Assembly (NCBI RefSeq): GCF_900103975.1
Contig: NZ_FNIR01000001.1
Location: forward strand, 434,001 to 498,000
Length of the DNA: 64,000 bases
DNA from: Klenkia soli
GTDB taxonomy: Bacteria; Actinomycetota; Actinomycetes; Mycobacteriales; Geodermatophilaceae
Reading direction: 5' to 3'
The position numbers and the translations under genes were made by a program. The notes beneath the pieces are model-generated. The model was not told the origin of the DNA. It saw only the letters and a program-made list of their open reading frames with translations, and made no database searches. Shown in pieces: positions 8,274 to 17,939 of this stretch. How positions within the stretch are numbered: the stretch's first letter is position 1; the number at the start of each line of letters is the position of its first letter.

Positions 8274-8999
8274 TCACTTGGGGTCGGGCTGGGACTCCCC
8301 GCCGGGGGCGTCGTCGCCGGCGGTGGCGGCGTCGCTGTTCTCGGCGGCGTTGACCTCGGCGGCCGCGGCGTCGGCCACCTCCGGGGAGACGCCGTCGGCC
8401 TCGACGACCACGCCGTTCTCGGCGGTGGGCTGCTCGTCGGTGACGTTCTCGTCCTGGACGTCGTCGTCGGGGGTGAACACGTCGGTGACGGTGCCCTCGG
8501 CGTCGGCCTGGTCGCCGGCCTCGTCCGCGATCTCCGTGGCGGAGGCGGTGACCTCACCGGCGGCCGCGGCGGAACCGGCCCCGGAGGCGAACGTCGTGCC
8601 GCGGGCGCGCTCGGCCTCGCCGACGGCCTGCTGGCCGACGGTCAGCGCCTCGACGAGCTCGATGACCGCCATGGGGGCGTTGTCGCCCTTGCGCGGGCCG
8701 ACCTTGGTGATGCGGGTGTAGCCGCCGGGGCGGTTCTCGAAGCGGGGCCCGATCTCGGCGAAGAGGTGGTGGACCACGTTCTTGTCGCGGATGGTCGTCA
8801 TCACCTGGCGGCGGGCGTGCAGGTCGCCGCGCTTGGCCATCGTGACGAGCTTCTCGGCGAGCGGGCGCAGCCGCTTGGCCTTGGTCTCCGTGGTGGTGAT
8901 CCGGCCGTGCTCGAACAGCGAGGTGGCGAGGTTCGCCAGCATGAGCCGCTCGTGCGACGGGGATCCGCCGAGGCGGGGGCCCTTGGTGGGGGTGGGCAT
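8274..8999 (-). CDS. rplQ: 50S ribosomal protein L17 with long acidic C-terminal extension
   Basis: L17 lies near the peptide exit side of the large subunit. Residues 1-120 are the conserved domain ([30 protein letters not shown]). About 120 further residues are rich in Ala, Glu and Asp and look disordered; extensions of this kind are known in actinobacterial L17. The gene follows rpoA by 139 nt, including a hairpin, in the usual alpha-operon order, with truA after it. Confidence 0.95.
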   Translation of the reverse strand: MPTPTKGPRLGGSPSHERLMLANLATSLFEHGRITTTETKAKRLRPLAEKLVTMAKRGDLHARRQVMTTIRDKNVVHHLFAEIGPRFENRPGGYTRITKVGPRKGDNAPMAVIELVEALTVGQQAVGEAERARGTTFASGAGSAAAAGEVTASATEIADEAGDQADAEGTVTDVFTPDDDVQDENVTDEQPTAENGVVVEADGVSPEVADAAAAEVNAAENSDAATAGDDAPGGESQPDPK

Positions 9000-9090
9000 G
9001 TCGGTCCCTTCTCAGGCCGCCGGAGAACTGTGCCGGCCGCGCGTTCATCTGATGGGTGGTACTCCGGTCCCGGTGTGCCGGTCCCGGCGG

Positions 9091-9132
9091 GATCCCGCCG
9101 CCGCCACCCGGTGGGGTGTCGGCGGCGGGGTC
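9091..9132 (-). terminator. hairpin between rpoA and rplQ
   Basis: A 13-bp stem (left arm 9091-9103, right arm 9120-9132, one G-T pair) directly follows the rpoA stop on the transcribed strand. The loop is 16 nt. No T-run follows, so it may act as a partial terminator or RNA-processing and stability element rather than a full stop. Confidence 0.5.
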
Positions 9133-9138
9133 CGTCGA

Positions 9139-10203
9139 TCAGAGCTGCTCGGTCTCCCGGAAGTCGCCCTCGGTGTACTCCTGGCCGTCGGCGTACTGCG
9201 CCTCGCCCGGGTAGCTGTCGTCGTAGGTCTCGTCGTAGCTCTCCACCGAGGTGGGGACGAACCCGGGCGGGCTGTCCTTGAGCGCGAGGCCCATGGCGGC
9301 CAGCTTCAGCTTGACCTCGTCGATGGACTTCGCACCGAAGTTGCGGATGTCCAGCAGGTCGGCCTCGGAGCGGGTGACGAGCTCACCGACGGTGTGCACG
9401 CCCTCGCGCTTGAGGCAGTTGTAGGACCGGACGGTGAGGTCCATGTCCTCGATCGGCATCGAGAAGTTCGCGATGTCGGCGGCCTCGGCCGGGCTGGGCC
9501 CGACCTCGATGCCCTCGGCGTCGACGTTCAGCTCGCGCAGCAGGCCGAACAGCTCGACCAGGGTCGAACCAGCCGACGCGATGGCGTCGCGGGGCTCGAT
9601 GGAGGGCTTGGTCTCGACGTCGACCACGAGGCGGTCGAAGTCGGTGCGCTGCTCGACGCGGGTGGCCTCGACGGCGTAGGTCACCTTGAGCACCGGCGAG
9701 TAGATCGAGTCGACGGGGATCCGCCCGATCTCCTGGCCCGGCTGCTTGTTCTGGGTGGCCGGCACGTAGCCGCGGCCGCGCTCGACGACCAGCTCGATCT
9801 CCAGCCGGCCCTTCGCGTTCAGCGTGGCGATGTGCAGGTCGGGGTTGTGCACCTCGACGCCGGCCGGGGGTGCGATGTCGGCGGCGGTGACCTCACCGGG
9901 GCCCTGCTTGCGCAGGTACATGGTGACCGGCTCGTCGGAGTCGGAGCTCACGACCAGGCCCTTGAGGTTCAGGATCAGCTCGGTGACGTCCTCCTTGACC
10001 CCGGGCACGGTGGTGAACTCGTGCAGCGTGCCCTCGATGCGGATGCTCGTGACGGCAGCACCGGGGATCGAGGACAGCAGCGTGCGGCGCAGGGAGTTGC
10101 CGAGGGTGTAGCCGAAGCCCGGCTCCAGCGGCTCGATGACGAACCGTGAGCGGGAGGCGTCGATGGTCTCCTCGGTCAGGGTGGGGCGCTGTGCGATGAG
10201 CAT
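9139..10203 (-). CDS. rpoA: RNA polymerase subunit alpha
   Basis: RpoA nucleates RNA polymerase assembly (N-terminal domain, about residues 1-230) and contacts UP elements and activators (C-terminal domain, about 245-320). Visible landmarks are [29 protein letters not shown] in the dimer interface (read in two pieces) and [19 protein letters not shown] at the start of the C-terminal domain. At 354 residues it is slightly long because of an acidic, tyrosine-rich tail ([15 protein letters not shown]). It is preceded by a strong hairpin after rpsD. Confidence 0.97.
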   Translation of the reverse strand: MLIAQRPTLTEETIDASRSRFVIEPLEPGFGYTLGNSLRRTLLSSIPGAAVTSIRIEGTLHEFTTVPGVKEDVTELILNLKGLVVSSDSDEPVTMYLRKQGPGEVTAADIAPPAGVEVHNPDLHIATLNAKGRLEIELVVERGRGYVPATQNKQPGQEIGRIPVDSIYSPVLKVTYAVEATRVEQRTDFDRLVVDVETKPSIEPRDAIASAGSTLVELFGLLRELNVDAEGIEVGPSPAEAADIANFSMPIEDMDLTVRSYNCLKREGVHTVGELVTRSEADLLDIRNFGAKSIDEVKLKLAAMGLALKDSPPGFVPTSVESYDETYDDSYPGEAQYADGQEYTEGDFRETEQL

Positions 10204-10258
10204 GGTTCTCCTTCTGGCCTCCGGCGACCGCTATATGACGCCGGTGGGTGGACGTGCC

Positions 10259-10290
10259 GGCGGGACGGGCATCTGTCCGCCCGTCCCGCC
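10259..10290 (-). terminator. hairpin between rpsD and rpoA
   Basis: Perfect 12-bp stem GGCGGGACGGGC / GCCCGTCCCGCC with an 8-nt loop, placed 8 nt after the rpsD stop. It lacks a T-run. It probably attenuates or processes the transcript between the ribosomal-protein part of the alpha operon and rpoA. Confidence 0.55.
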
Positions 10291-10298
10291 GTCCTGCG

Positions 10299-10925
10299 TT
10301 ACTTCGAGTACAGCTCGACGATCAGCTGTTCCTGGACCGGGGTGTCGATGACCTGCCGGGCCGGGATCGAGTGCACGAGCACCTTCAGCTGGCTCGAGAT
10401 GACCTCGAGCCACGCCGGGACCGGACGCGAGCCGGCCTCGGCCTGGGCGACCTGGAAGGGCACCATCTCGGCGGACTTGGCGGCCACCTCGACGATGTCG
10501 TTGGCGACCACGCGGTACGAGGGGATGTCGACCTTGCGGCCGTTCACCTTGATGTGGCCGTGGCGGACCAGCTGGCGGGCCATGTCGCGCGACTTGGCGA
10601 AGCCGGCGCGGTAGACCACGTTGTCCAGGCGGGACTCGAGGATCTGCAGCAGGACCTCACCGGTCTTGCCGGACTTCTTGTTGGCTTCCTGGTAGTAGCC
10701 GCGGAACTGCTTCTCCAGCACGCCGTAGATGCGACGGGCCTTCTGCTTCTCGCGCAGCTGCAGGAGGTACTCGCTGTCCTTGGTGCGACCACGACCGTGC
10801 TCACCCGGGGGGTAGGGGCGGATCTCGATCGGGCACTTGGCGGACTCGCACTTGCTGCCCTTGAGGAACAGCTTCATCTTCTCGCGCCGGCACAGGCGGC
10901 AGTCGGCTCCGGTGTAACGGGCCAC
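10299..10925 (-). CDS. rpsD: 30S ribosomal protein S4, zinc-binding form
   Basis: S4 is a primary 16S rRNA binder that initiates 30S body assembly. The 208-residue protein carries four N-terminal cysteines (C9, C12, C26, C31) that form the zinc site of the C+ type, followed by an S4 RNA-binding domain around residues 98-160 (RLDNVVYRAGFAKSRDMARQ, HGHIKVNG). It sits between rpsK and rpoA as in other alpha operons. Zinc-free S4 paralogues, if any, would be elsewhere. Confidence 0.97.
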   Translation of the reverse strand: MARYTGADCRLCRREKMKLFLKGSKCESAKCPIEIRPYPPGEHGRGRTKDSEYLLQLREKQKARRIYGVLEKQFRGYYQEANKKSGKTGEVLLQILESRLDNVVYRAGFAKSRDMARQLVRHGHIKVNGRKVDIPSYRVVANDIVEVAAKSAEMVPFQVAQAEAGSRPVPAWLEVISSQLKVLVHSIPARQVIDTPVQEQLIVELYSK

Positions 10926-10970
10926 GGTGGGTCTCCCTGGGTTTTCTGAAGAGTCAGGCGAAGGCGCGGG

Positions 10971-11375
10971 TCAGACCCGGCGGCGCTTCTTCGGGCGGCA
11001 GCCGTTGTGCGGCTGGGGGGTGACGTCGGAGATCTGCCCGACCTCGAGGCCCGTGGCCTGGAGGGAGCGGATGGCGGTCTCGCGGCCGGAGCCGGGACCC
11101 TTCACGAAGACGTCGACCTTCCGCATGCCGTGCTCCTGCGCCTTGCGCGCGGCGTTCTCGGCAGCCATCTGCGCCGCGAACGGCGTCGACTTGCGCGAGC
11201 CCTTGAACCCGACGTGGCCGGCCGAGGCCCAGCTGATGACGTTCCCCGTGGGGTCCGTGATCGACACGATCGTGTTGTTGAAGGTGCTCTTGATGTGCGC
11301 CGCGCCGTGGGCGACGTTCTTCTTCTCCTTGCGGCGCACCTTCTTGGCGCCTGCCGCGCGTGCCCTGGGAGGCAT
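10971..11375 (-). CDS. rpsK: 30S ribosomal protein S11
   Basis: S11 forms part of the 30S platform near the E-site mRNA. The 134-residue protein shows a basic N-terminus, then the core [21 protein letters not shown], the GRETAIRSL segment and the C-terminal [16 protein letters not shown], all standard. It lies 110 nt after rpsM and 45 nt before rpsD in the alpha operon. Confidence 0.97.
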   Translation of the reverse strand: MPPRARAAGAKKVRRKEKKNVAHGAAHIKSTFNNTIVSITDPTGNVISWASAGHVGFKGSRKSTPFAAQMAAENAARKAQEHGMRKVDVFVKGPGSGRETAIRSLQATGLEVGQISDVTPQPHNGCRPKKRRRV

Positions 11376-11485
11376 GACTCTCTTCTCTGTTCGTGGCCTG
11401 GGTGGAGCGGAGGTGGGTCGCCCGGCCGCCCCCTCTGCGGGGGCACGACGGTCGGGCTGGTGAGCCGGTGAGGGCTACCGCTGGA

Positions 11486-11860
11486 TCAGCGGGCCTTCTT
11501 CTTGCCGGCGATCGTCTTGCGCGGGCCCTTGCTGGAGCGCGCGTTGGTCTTGGTGCGCTGTCCGCGGACGGGCAGGCCGCGGCGGTGCCGCAGACCCTGG
11601 TAGCAGCCGATCTCCACCTTGCGGCGGATGTCGGCGGCGACCTCGCGACGGAGGTCACCCTCGACGCGGAAGTGCTCGTCGATGTAGTCGCGCAGCTTCA
11701 GCAGGTCCTCGTCGGAGAGGTCCTTGGCGCGCAGGTCCGGGCTGACACCGGTGGCGGCCAGGGTGGCCTTCGCCGAGGTCGGGCCGATCCCGTAGATGTA
11801 GGTGAGCGCGATCTCCATCCGCTTCTCGCGGGGCAGATCGACGCCGGCCAGTCGTGCCAT
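11486..11860 (-). CDS. rpsM: 30S ribosomal protein S13
   Basis: S13 is a 30S head protein that contacts the P-site tRNA and the bridge to the 50S subunit. The 124 residues begin [21 protein letters not shown] and include [10 protein letters not shown] (helix-hairpin-helix), [19 protein letters not shown] and a lysine-rich tail. It follows rpmJ by 13 nt. Ordinary in length and sequence. Confidence 0.97.
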   Translation of the reverse strand: MARLAGVDLPREKRMEIALTYIYGIGPTSAKATLAATGVSPDLRAKDLSDEDLLKLRDYIDEHFRVEGDLRREVAADIRRKVEIGCYQGLRHRRGLPVRGQRTKTNARSSKGPRKTIAGKKKAR

Positions 11861-11873
11861 GTTCTGTACTCCC

Positions 11874-11987
11874 TCAGCCCTGGCGCTGCTTGTGCCGGGC
11901 GTTGTCGCAGATGACCATGACCCGGCCGTGCCGGCGGATCACCTTGCACTTGTCGCAGATCTTCTTGACCGACGGCTGGACCTTCAC
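11874..11987 (-). CDS. rpmJ: 50S ribosomal protein L36
   Basis: L36 is the smallest large-subunit protein, 37 residues here. It is the zinc-binding form: ligands C11, C14, C27 and H32 are all present (CDKC then CDNARH). The GTG start ([10 protein letters not shown]) at 11985-11987 is fixed by the family length. It lies between infA and rpsM, the usual actinobacterial position. Confidence 0.95.
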   Translation of the reverse strand: MKVQPSVKKICDKCKVIRRHGRVMVICDNARHKQRQG

Positions 11988-12053
11988 CGGGCCGCCCTCA
12001 TTTCTGGTAGTTCGTGGGTCGCGGGACCGTCCGAGCGGGACGGACCGCGGAGG

Positions 12054-12275
12054 TCACTTGTAGCGGTAGACGATGCGACCGCGCGTGAGGTCGTAGGGCG
12101 AGAGCTCCACGACGACGCGGTCCTCGGGCAGGATGCGGATGTAGTGCTGCCGCATCTTGCCGCTGATGTGCGCGAGCACGCGGTGCCCGTTCTGGAGTTC
12201 CACCCGGAACATCGCATTGGGGAGCGGCTCGACGACTCGACCCTCGACCTCGATGGCCCCGTCCTTCTTCGCCAT
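12054..12275 (-). CDS. infA: translation initiation factor IF-1
   Basis: IF-1 binds the 30S A site during initiation. The 73-residue protein ([19 protein letters not shown]) is a single OB-fold S1-like domain of standard length, ending in RGRIVYRYK. The ATG at 12273-12275 is the accepted family start; upstream in-frame codons are not conserved-looking. A promoter-like TTGGAG-N18-TACAGT lies about 180 nt upstream, so infA probably starts its own transcript. Confidence 0.97.
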   Translation of the reverse strand: MAKKDGAIEVEGRVVEPLPNAMFRVELQNGHRVLAHISGKMRQHYIRILPEDRVVVELSPYDLTRGRIVYRYK

Positions 12276-12450
12276 TCCCTGCACGACCTCCCGGTCTGGT
12301 GTCTCCGGCACGCATGCCGACTCGCGTTCCACCCACGCCGGATGCGGCGCGGTGGGCTGGTGCTGGGTGTCTGGTGCGGGCGATCTCGCAGAGGGCGCCC
12401 GCCGGTGTGCGGCCACAGCACGACGACGGACGGCGCGAACGCCATCGCAG

Positions 12451-12480
12451 ACTGTACCCCGGCCACCCCACCAGCTCCAA
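12451..12480 (-). promoter_or_regulatory. candidate infA promoter
   Basis: Reading the minus strand: -35 TTGGAG (12475-12480), 18-nt spacer, -10 TACAGT (12451-12456). This is a fair match to the housekeeping sigma consensus in a GC-rich genome. The start would fall near 12444, about 170 nt before the infA ATG. Confidence 0.5.
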
Positions 12481-12492
12481 CCCAGGGTGGAT

Positions 12493-12536
12493 CACATCGC
12501 GATCCTCCGGATCGCACCGCGGCCAGGAGCCGTCCC
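12493..12536. repeat. dispersed intergenic hairpin repeat, copy 1
   Basis: A 44-nt block matches 56958-57001 in the same orientation with four mismatches; the central 28 nt (12498-12525) are identical. Its core is the hairpin GCGATCC-TCC-GGATCGC, followed by ACCGCGGCCA. Both copies are intergenic, next to minus-strand ribosomal units, suggesting a chromosome-wide repeat family rather than chance. Confidence 0.75.
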
Positions 12537-12627
12537 CAGCCGCGACGAGCGCATCCGTCCTTCGGTCGGGAACCCTCCGGGCCCCCTCCTCAGGACCGGG
12601 CGGGTGCCGTTCCTGGCTTCACGGCAG

Positions 12628-13431
12628 TCAGGACCTCGCGGTCACGCCGAACTGGGCCAGGCCGGCGACGCCGCCGTCCTCGGCGGTGAGGACCCAGGGG
12701 CCCTCGGGGGTGATGGCGACGGTGTGCTCGAAGTGCGCGGCCCGGGAGCCGTCCTTCGTCACGACGGTCCAGCCGTCCTCGAGCTCGACGGTGGTGGGGT
12801 CCCCCACGGTCACCATCGGTTCGATGGCCAGGGCGAGACCGGGGACGAGCTTGGGCCCGCGGCCGGCACGGCCGTAGTTCAGCACGTGCGGGTCCTGGTG
12901 CATCTCGGTGCCGATACCGTGGCCGCCGTAGTGGTCGACGATCCCGTACGGGTGCGGCTCGGCCAGGATCGACTCCTCGACCGCCGCGCTGATGTCGGTC
13001 AGCCGGCCGCCGACCAGTGCGCGGGCCAGCCCGGCCCACATCGACCGCTCGGTCGCCGCCATGAGGGCGGCGTCCTCGGCCGAGGCCTCCCCCACCGTCA
13101 TGGTCAGGGCGCTGTCACCGTGCCAGCCCTGCAGGATCGCCCCGCAGTCCACGGAGATGTTGTCCCCCTGCGCCAGCGTCCGACCGGCCACCGGGATGCC
13201 GTGCACGATCTCGTCGTTGATCGAGGCGCAGATGCTGCCGGTGAACCCGTGGTACCCCAGGAACGACGGGATCGCCCCGGCCGTCCGGATGTGGTCCTCG
13301 GCGACCGCGTCGAGCTCGCCCGTGGTGACCCCGGGCCGGACCTCCGCGCGCACGGCGGCCAGGGCGCCGGCCACGACCAGACCGGCCGCCCGCATGAGCT
13401 CGACCTCGTGCATCGTCTTGATCTGGATCAT
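12628..13431 (-). CDS. map: type I methionine aminopeptidase
   Basis: Map removes the N-terminal methionine from nascent proteins and uses two metal ions. I chose the ATG at 13429-13431 (MIQIKTMHEVELMRAAG), giving 267 residues, because it matches the classic family start and has GTGGAG about 9 nt upstream. A GTG 18 codons earlier is possible. Visible landmarks are the PSFLGYHGFTGSICASIND region, metal-ligand segments DNISVDCG and HGIGTEMHQDP, and LAIEPMV. It lies 67 nt after adk in the secY-adk-map order. Confidence 0.95.
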   Translation of the reverse strand: MIQIKTMHEVELMRAAGLVVAGALAAVRAEVRPGVTTGELDAVAEDHIRTAGAIPSFLGYHGFTGSICASINDEIVHGIPVAGRTLAQGDNISVDCGAILQGWHGDSALTMTVGEASAEDAALMAATERSMWAGLARALVGGRLTDISAAVEESILAEPHPYGIVDHYGGHGIGTEMHQDPHVLNYGRAGRGPKLVPGLALAIEPMVTVGDPTTVELEDGWTVVTKDGSRAAHFEHTVAITPEGPWVLTAEDGGVAGLAQFGVTARS

Positions 13432-13498
13432 GCGTCCACTCCACTTCGCCAGCAGCGGCAGCCGCGACAGCAGGTTCGCGGTCACCGCGGACCCGCGC

Positions 13499-14116
13499 TC
13501 ATCCGAGCGCGGGCTGCCCCGCCGTCCCGTCGTCGTCGCCGGCGCCGAGGGCCCGGAGCGCGCGCTCGGTCACCTCGTCGATCTCCCCGATCGCGTCGAT
13601 GGTCGCCAGCAGGCCCTCGTCGGCGTACCACCCCGACAGCGGCGCGGTCTGCCTGCGGTAGACCTCGAGCCGGTGCCGCACCGTCTCGGGCTTGTCGTCG
13701 TCGCGCTGCACCGGCTTGCCGTCCACGATGACCACGCGGCCGGACAGCCGGCGGACCAGCTCGTCCTCGTCGACCACGAGCTCGAGGACGCAGTCCAGCC
13801 GGTGACCGAGCTCGGTCAGGGAGTCACCCAGCTGCTCGGCCTGCGCGATCGTGCGCGGGAAGCCGTCGAGCAGGAACCCGGCCTTCGCGTCGGGCTCGGC
13901 GAGCCGGTCGCTGACCATCGCCACGGTGATCTCGTCGGGGACCAGGTCACCGGCGTCCATGTAGACCTTGGCCTGCTGGCCCAGCTCGGTCTTGCCGGTC
14001 ACGTTGGCCCGGAAGATGTCGCCGGTGGAGATGGCCGGGATGGCCAACCGGTCGGCGATGATCTGCGCCTGGGTGCCCTTGCCCGCGCCGGGCGGCCCCA
14101 GGAGGACGACGCGCAC
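13499..14116 (-). CDS. adk: adenylate kinase with short LID
   Basis: Adk equilibrates AMP + ATP with 2 ADP. The P-loop [10 protein letters not shown] is at residues 7-16, with the AMP-binding [10 protein letters not shown] and [13 protein letters not shown] motifs. After [16 protein letters not shown] the protein passes straight to the next helix, so the zinc-type LID insert of longer bacterial enzymes is absent. Short-LID adenylate kinases occur in actinobacteria. A C-terminal extension brings it to 205 residues. The GTG start shares one base with the secY stop (TAGTG), so the two are coupled. Confidence 0.96.
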   Translation of the reverse strand: MRVVLLGPPGAGKGTQAQIIADRLAIPAISTGDIFRANVTGKTELGQQAKVYMDAGDLVPDEITVAMVSDRLAEPDAKAGFLLDGFPRTIAQAEQLGDSLTELGHRLDCVLELVVDEDELVRRLSGRVVIVDGKPVQRDDDKPETVRHRLEVYRRQTAPLSGWYADEGLLATIDAIGEIDEVTERALRALGAGDDDGTAGQPALG

Positions 14117-15426
14117 TACTTCAGGAACCCTTCGTAGTTGCGCTGGTTCAGCTGCGTCTCGATCTGCTTCACCGTCTCCAAGCCCACTCCCACCATGATC
14201 AGCACCGCGGTCCCGCCGAACGGGAAGTTCTGGTTCTGCCCCTCCTGCGTGATCGAGAGGAACAGGTTGGGCAGCACCGCGACCAGACCCAGGTAGATCG
14301 AGCCCGGCAGCGTGATGCGCGACAGCACGTACTGCAGGTACTCCGCGGTCGGCCGGCCCGGCCGGATGCCGGGGATGAAGCCGCCGTAGCGCTTCATGTC
14401 GTCGGCGCGCTCCTCGGGGTTGAAGGTGATCGACACGTAGAAGTACGTGAAGAACACGATCAGGCCGAAGTAGATGGCGATGTGCACCGGGCTGGACTGG
14501 TTGATGACGTACTTCTCGAAGAACTGCCGGACCGAGCCCGCCGAGTCACCCTGCAGCTGGCTGATCAGCTGGGGCAGGTAGAGAAGCGACGAGGCGAAGA
14601 TGACCGGGATGACGCCGGCCTGGTTGACCTTCAGCGGCAGGTAGGTCGAGGTGCCGCCGTACATGCGCCGGCCGACCATGCGCTTGGCGTACTGCACCGG
14701 GATGCGCCGCTGGGCCTGCTCGACGTAGACGACCGAGGCGATGACCACCAGCGCCAGCACGCAGACCAGGGCGAAGACCAGGCCGCCGCGGGACTGCAGG
14801 ATCGAGCCGCCCTCGGCGGGGATGCGCGCCGCGATCGAGGTGAAGATCAGCACGGACATGCCGTTGCCGATCCCCTTCTCCGTCAGCAGCTCGCCCAGCC
14901 ACATGATCATCGCGGTGCCCGCCGTGAGGGCGATGACCAGCACGACGGTGGTCCAGATCGAGTCGGAGGGGATCAGGTCGTCCCCGCAGTTCGGGAACAG
15001 CTGGCCGCTGCGGGCCAGCGCGATGATCCCGGTGCTCTGCAGGACGGCCAGGGCGATCGTCAGGTACCGGGTGTACTGGGTCAGCTTCGCCTGACCCGAC
15101 TGCCCTTCCTTCTTCAGCTGCTCGAACCGCGGGATGACCACGACCAGCAGCTGCACGATGATGCTCGCCGTGATGTACGGCATGATCCCCAGCGCGAAGA
15201 TCGACAGCCGGAGCAGCGCGCCGCCGGAGAACAGGTTCACCAGCGAGTAGACATCGCGCTGGTCGGAGGCCTGGGCCTGGTCCAGGCAGCTGTTGATGGC
15301 CTCGATCGACACACCAGGACCGGGGACGCTGGCGCCCAACCGGTACACGGCGATGATCGCCAGGGAGAACAACAGCTTGCGCCGGAGGTCTGGCGTCCGG
15401 AACGCCGCGGCGAACGCCTGCAGCAC
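14116..15426 (-). CDS. secY: preprotein translocase subunit SecY
   Basis: SecY is the channel of the Sec translocon in the plasma membrane. The 436-residue protein has about ten hydrophobic segments and the familiar motifs [20 protein letters not shown] and [13 protein letters not shown] in the cytoplasmic loops. It follows rplO after 195 nt that include a strong hairpin, and overlaps adk by one base. SecE is at 59425-60051; SecG is not in the window. Confidence 0.97.
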   Translation of the reverse strand: MLQAFAAAFRTPDLRRKLLFSLAIIAVYRLGASVPGPGVSIEAINSCLDQAQASDQRDVYSLVNLFSGGALLRLSIFALGIMPYITASIIVQLLVVVIPRFEQLKKEGQSGQAKLTQYTRYLTIALAVLQSTGIIALARSGQLFPNCGDDLIPSDSIWTTVVLVIALTAGTAMIMWLGELLTEKGIGNGMSVLIFTSIAARIPAEGGSILQSRGGLVFALVCVLALVVIASVVYVEQAQRRIPVQYAKRMVGRRMYGGTSTYLPLKVNQAGVIPVIFASSLLYLPQLISQLQGDSAGSVRQFFEKYVINQSSPVHIAIYFGLIVFFTYFYVSITFNPEERADDMKRYGGFIPGIRPGRPTAEYLQYVLSRITLPGSIYLGLVAVLPNLFLSITQEGQNQNFPFGGTAVLIMVGVGLETVKQIETQLNQRNYEGFLK

Positions 15427-15561
15427 GTGCCCTCCCCGAGTCGGTCGTGCGAGGTTAACAACGCGAGGACCCGGCGGGTCGTCGGGCCTCCCCGAGATGT
15501 CACCGACGCAACGTGGCCGGCAACCTGCGGGGGCCGTCCGACGACGGAGACGCCGGACAGC

Positions 15562-15622
15562 AGAAGACCCCCTTGCCTGCCCTCACCGGCGGACCGACGA
15601 GGACGAGCAAGGGGGATCTTCT
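15562..15622 (-). terminator. strong hairpin between rplO and secY
   Basis: Arms AGAAGA-CCCCCTTGC (15562-15576) and GCAAGGGGG-A-TCTTCT (15607-15622) pair over 15 bp with one bulged A; the loop is 30 nt. The right arm touches the rplO stop codon. There is no T-run after it. It probably reduces read-through from spc ribosomal genes into secY, or protects the upstream mRNA. Confidence 0.6.
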
Positions 15623-16068
15623 CAGATCTGGGTGGTGCTGCCCCCGGCCGCGGCGATCTTCTCGGCCGCGGAGGACGAGAAGGCGTGCGCGTGGACGTGG
15701 ACCTGGACGCCGCCGAGCTCGCCGGTCCCGAGGACCTTGACGGGCTGGCCGCGACGCACGGCGCCGACCTCGGCGAGGGAGTCCGGGTTGATGGACCCGC
15801 CGTCGGGGAACAGCGAGGCGATCTTGTCCAGGTTCACGACCTGGAAGACCACCTTGTTGCGCGGGGTGAAGCCGGAGAGCTTGGGCAGACGCATGAACAG
15901 CGGCGTCTGACCACCCTCGAAGCGGGCGGAGACCTGGACGCGAGCGCCCGAGCCCTTGGTGCCTCGACCGGCGGTCTTGCCGCCCTTGCCGCCCTCACCG
16001 CGACCCACGCGGGTCTTCTTGGTGTGGGCGCCGGGTGCCGGCCGCAGGTGGTGGACCTTGAGAGTCAT
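15622..16068 (-). CDS. rplO: 50S ribosomal protein L15
   Basis: L15 is a large-subunit assembly protein. The 148 residues start [14 protein letters not shown] and contain the glycine-rich basic [18 protein letters not shown] segment that threads into 23S rRNA. Its C-terminal KIAAAGG is also typical. It lies 22 nt after rpmD and ends at a strong hairpin. Confidence 0.97.
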   Translation of the reverse strand: MTLKVHHLRPAPGAHTKKTRVGRGEGGKGGKTAGRGTKGSGARVQVSARFEGGQTPLFMRLPKLSGFTPRNKVVFQVVNLDKIASLFPDGGSINPDSLAEVGAVRRGQPVKVLGTGELGGVQVHVHAHAFSSSAAEKIAAAGGSTTQI

Positions 16069-16090
16069 GTCAATGTTCCTTCTCGACCGC

Positions 16091-16273
16091 TCAGGCGATC
16101 TCTTCGACGGTGACCAGGTGCGGCACCGTGGCGACCATCCCGCGGATCTCGGGACGGTCCTCCTGGACGACCGTGTGGTTGATCCGCTTCAGGCCCAGCG
16201 AACGCAGCGTCTGGCGCTGGTTCGGCTTGGCCCCGATGCCGGACTTCACCTGGGTGACCTTGAGCTGGCTCAT
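16091..16273 (-). CDS. rpmD: 50S ribosomal protein L30
   Basis: L30 is a small large-subunit protein, 60 residues here ([16 protein letters not shown]), with the family motif [17 protein letters not shown]. The ATG at 16271-16273 lies one nucleotide after the rpsE stop region, so the two are probably coupled. Length and sequence are typical. Confidence 0.96.
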   Translation of the reverse strand: MSQLKVTQVKSGIGAKPNQRQTLRSLGLKRINHTVVQEDRPEIRGMVATVPHLVTVEEIA

Positions 16274-16274
16274 G

Positions 16275-16925
16275 TCAGACCCCCTGGCCGGCACGGGCCC
16301 GCAGCATGGCGGCGGGCGCGACGTCCTCGAGGGGCAGACCGCGGCGGGCCGCGATCTCCTCGGGGCGGACGAGGTCCTTGAGCGCCTGCATCGTGGCGTG
16401 CACGATGTTGATCGGGTTCGAGGAACCCAGGCTCTTGGACAGCACGTCGTGGATGCCGGCGCACTCGAGCACGGCGCGCACCGGACCACCGGCGATGACG
16501 CCGGTACCCGGGCTGGCCGGCTTGAGCAGCACGACACCGGCCGCCGCCTCACCCTGCACGGGGTGCGGGATGGTGCTGGCGATGCGCGGCACGCGGTAGA
16601 AGTGCTTCTTGGCCTCCTCGACGCCCTTGGCGATCGCCGCGGGCACCTCCTTGGCCTTGCCGTAGCCGACACCCACGGTGCCGTCGCCGTCGCCCACGAT
16701 CACCAGGGCGGTGAAGCTGAAGCGACGACCACCCTTGACGACCTTGGACACACGGTTGATGGCCACGACCCGCTCGAGGAACTGGCTCTTCTCGGCCGGG
16801 CCGCCGGGGCCGCGGCCACCGCCGTCACGACGGTCGCGGCGGTCGTTGCCGCCCTGACCGCCCTGTCCGCCGCCGGTGCCACCGGCACCGCCGGCGCCAC
16901 CGCCGCGTCGCTGTGGTCCTGGCAT
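16275..16925 (-). CDS. rpsE: 30S ribosomal protein S5 with glycine-rich N-terminus
   Basis: S5 helps decoding fidelity and mRNA unwinding at the 30S entry. The core starts around residue 45 ([22 protein letters not shown]) and contains [21 protein letters not shown] and the C-terminal [10 protein letters not shown]. About 45 residues before it are Gly/Arg/Asp-rich and probably disordered, which makes the protein 216 residues long. It lies between rplR and rpmD in the spc operon. Confidence 0.96.
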   Translation of the reverse strand: MPGPQRRGGGAGGAGGTGGGQGGQGGNDRRDRRDGGGRGPGGPAEKSQFLERVVAINRVSKVVKGGRRFSFTALVIVGDGDGTVGVGYGKAKEVPAAIAKGVEEAKKHFYRVPRIASTIPHPVQGEAAAGVVLLKPASPGTGVIAGGPVRAVLECAGIHDVLSKSLGSSNPINIVHATMQALKDLVRPEEIAARRGLPLEDVAPAAMLRARAGQGV

Positions 16926-16971
16926 CAGACGTTCCCCTCGATCATCACGTTGTCGAGCAGCTGGGTGCTCA

Positions 16972-17391
16972 TCAGAAGTTCAACCCGCCCTCGCGGGCGC
17001 CGTCGGCGAGAGCCGCCAGACGCCCCTGGTAGCGGTTGCCGCCGCGGTCGAACACCACGGCCGAGATGCCGGCGGCCTTCGCCCGGTCGGCGACCAGGGC
17101 GCCGACCTGACGGGCCAGCGCCGACTTGTCGCCGGCGGTGCCGCGCAGGGCGGCGTCCATCGTCGACGCGCTGACCAGGGTGATGCCCTGGGTGTCGTCG
17201 ACGACCTGCACGTGGACGTGGCGCGAGCTGCGCTTGACGACCATGCGGGGACGCTCGGCGGTACCGGCCACGCGCTTGCGGAGCCGGTTGTGGCGCCGCG
17301 CACGCGACACGCGTCGCGCGGTGCTGGCATCGGTGCCCACGGGCTTGTGCACCCGGGCCACCTTGTCGTTGGTCTTGGTCTCTGCCATCAC
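16972..17391 (-). CDS. rplR: 50S ribosomal protein L18
   Basis: L18 binds 5S rRNA and brings it into the central protuberance. The 139 residues include a basic N-terminus, then [20 protein letters not shown] and the C-terminal [23 protein letters not shown], the standard family ending. The ATG overlaps the rplF stop by 4 nt. Confidence 0.97.
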   Translation of the reverse strand: MMAETKTNDKVARVHKPVGTDASTARRVSRARRHNRLRKRVAGTAERPRMVVKRSSRHVHVQVVDDTQGITLVSASTMDAALRGTAGDKSALARQVGALVADRAKAAGISAVVFDRGGNRYQGRLAALADGAREGGLNF

Positions 17392-17927
17392 TTGCCCGTC
17401 TTCCCGACCTTGCGCTTGATGACCTCGCCCTGGTAACGCACACCCTTGCCCTTGTACGGGTCGGGCTTGCGCAACTTGCGGATCTTGGCGGCGACCTCGC
17501 CGACCTGCTGCTTGTCGATGCCGGCGACCTTGAACCGGGTCGGGGCCTCGACGGTGAAGGTGATCCCCTCGGGGGCCTTGATCAGCACCGGGTGGCTGAA
17601 CCCGAGCGCGAACTCGAGGTCGGCGCCCCGGGCCTGCACGCGGTAGCCGACGCCGACGATCTCGAGGGTCTTCACGTAGCCCTCGGTCACGCCGGTGATC
17701 ATGTTCGCGATCAGGGTGCGTGACAGACCGTGCAGGGCACGGCTCTCGCGCTCGTCGTCGGGGCGCTGCACCAGCAGCGCGCCGGAGTCGTCCTTCTCCA
17801 CGAAGATGGGAGAGGCGACGGTGTGGGCGAGGGACCCCTTGGGGCCCTTCACGTTGACGGTGCGGCCGTCGATGGCGACGTCGACACCACCGGGCACGGT
17901 GACCGGGAGTCGTCCGATTCGTGACAT
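17388..17927 (-). CDS. rplF: 50S ribosomal protein L6
   Basis: L6 sits near the sarcin-ricin loop and the factor-binding site. The 179-residue protein begins [17 protein letters not shown] and ends with the typical [16 protein letters not shown] segment. It follows rpsH by 12 nt and overlaps rplR by 4 nt. Confidence 0.97.
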   Translation of the reverse strand: MSRIGRLPVTVPGGVDVAIDGRTVNVKGPKGSLAHTVASPIFVEKDDSGALLVQRPDDERESRALHGLSRTLIANMITGVTEGYVKTLEIVGVGYRVQARGADLEFALGFSHPVLIKAPEGITFTVEAPTRFKVAGIDKQQVGEVAAKIRKLRKPDPYKGKGVRYQGEVIKRKVGKTGK

Positions 17928-17939
17928 CTCGAGGTCCCC

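Larger units (their letters stand above)
12276..12627. other. intergenic region between map and infA
   Basis: This 352-nt gap holds a candidate infA promoter (12451-12480) with a leader of about 170 nt, and one copy of a dispersed hairpin repeat (12493-12536). Near 12555-12569 there is a weak imperfect hairpin (CCGTCC-TTC-GGTCGG, one mismatch), possibly a terminator of map. I see no gene in it on either strand. Confidence 0.6.
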
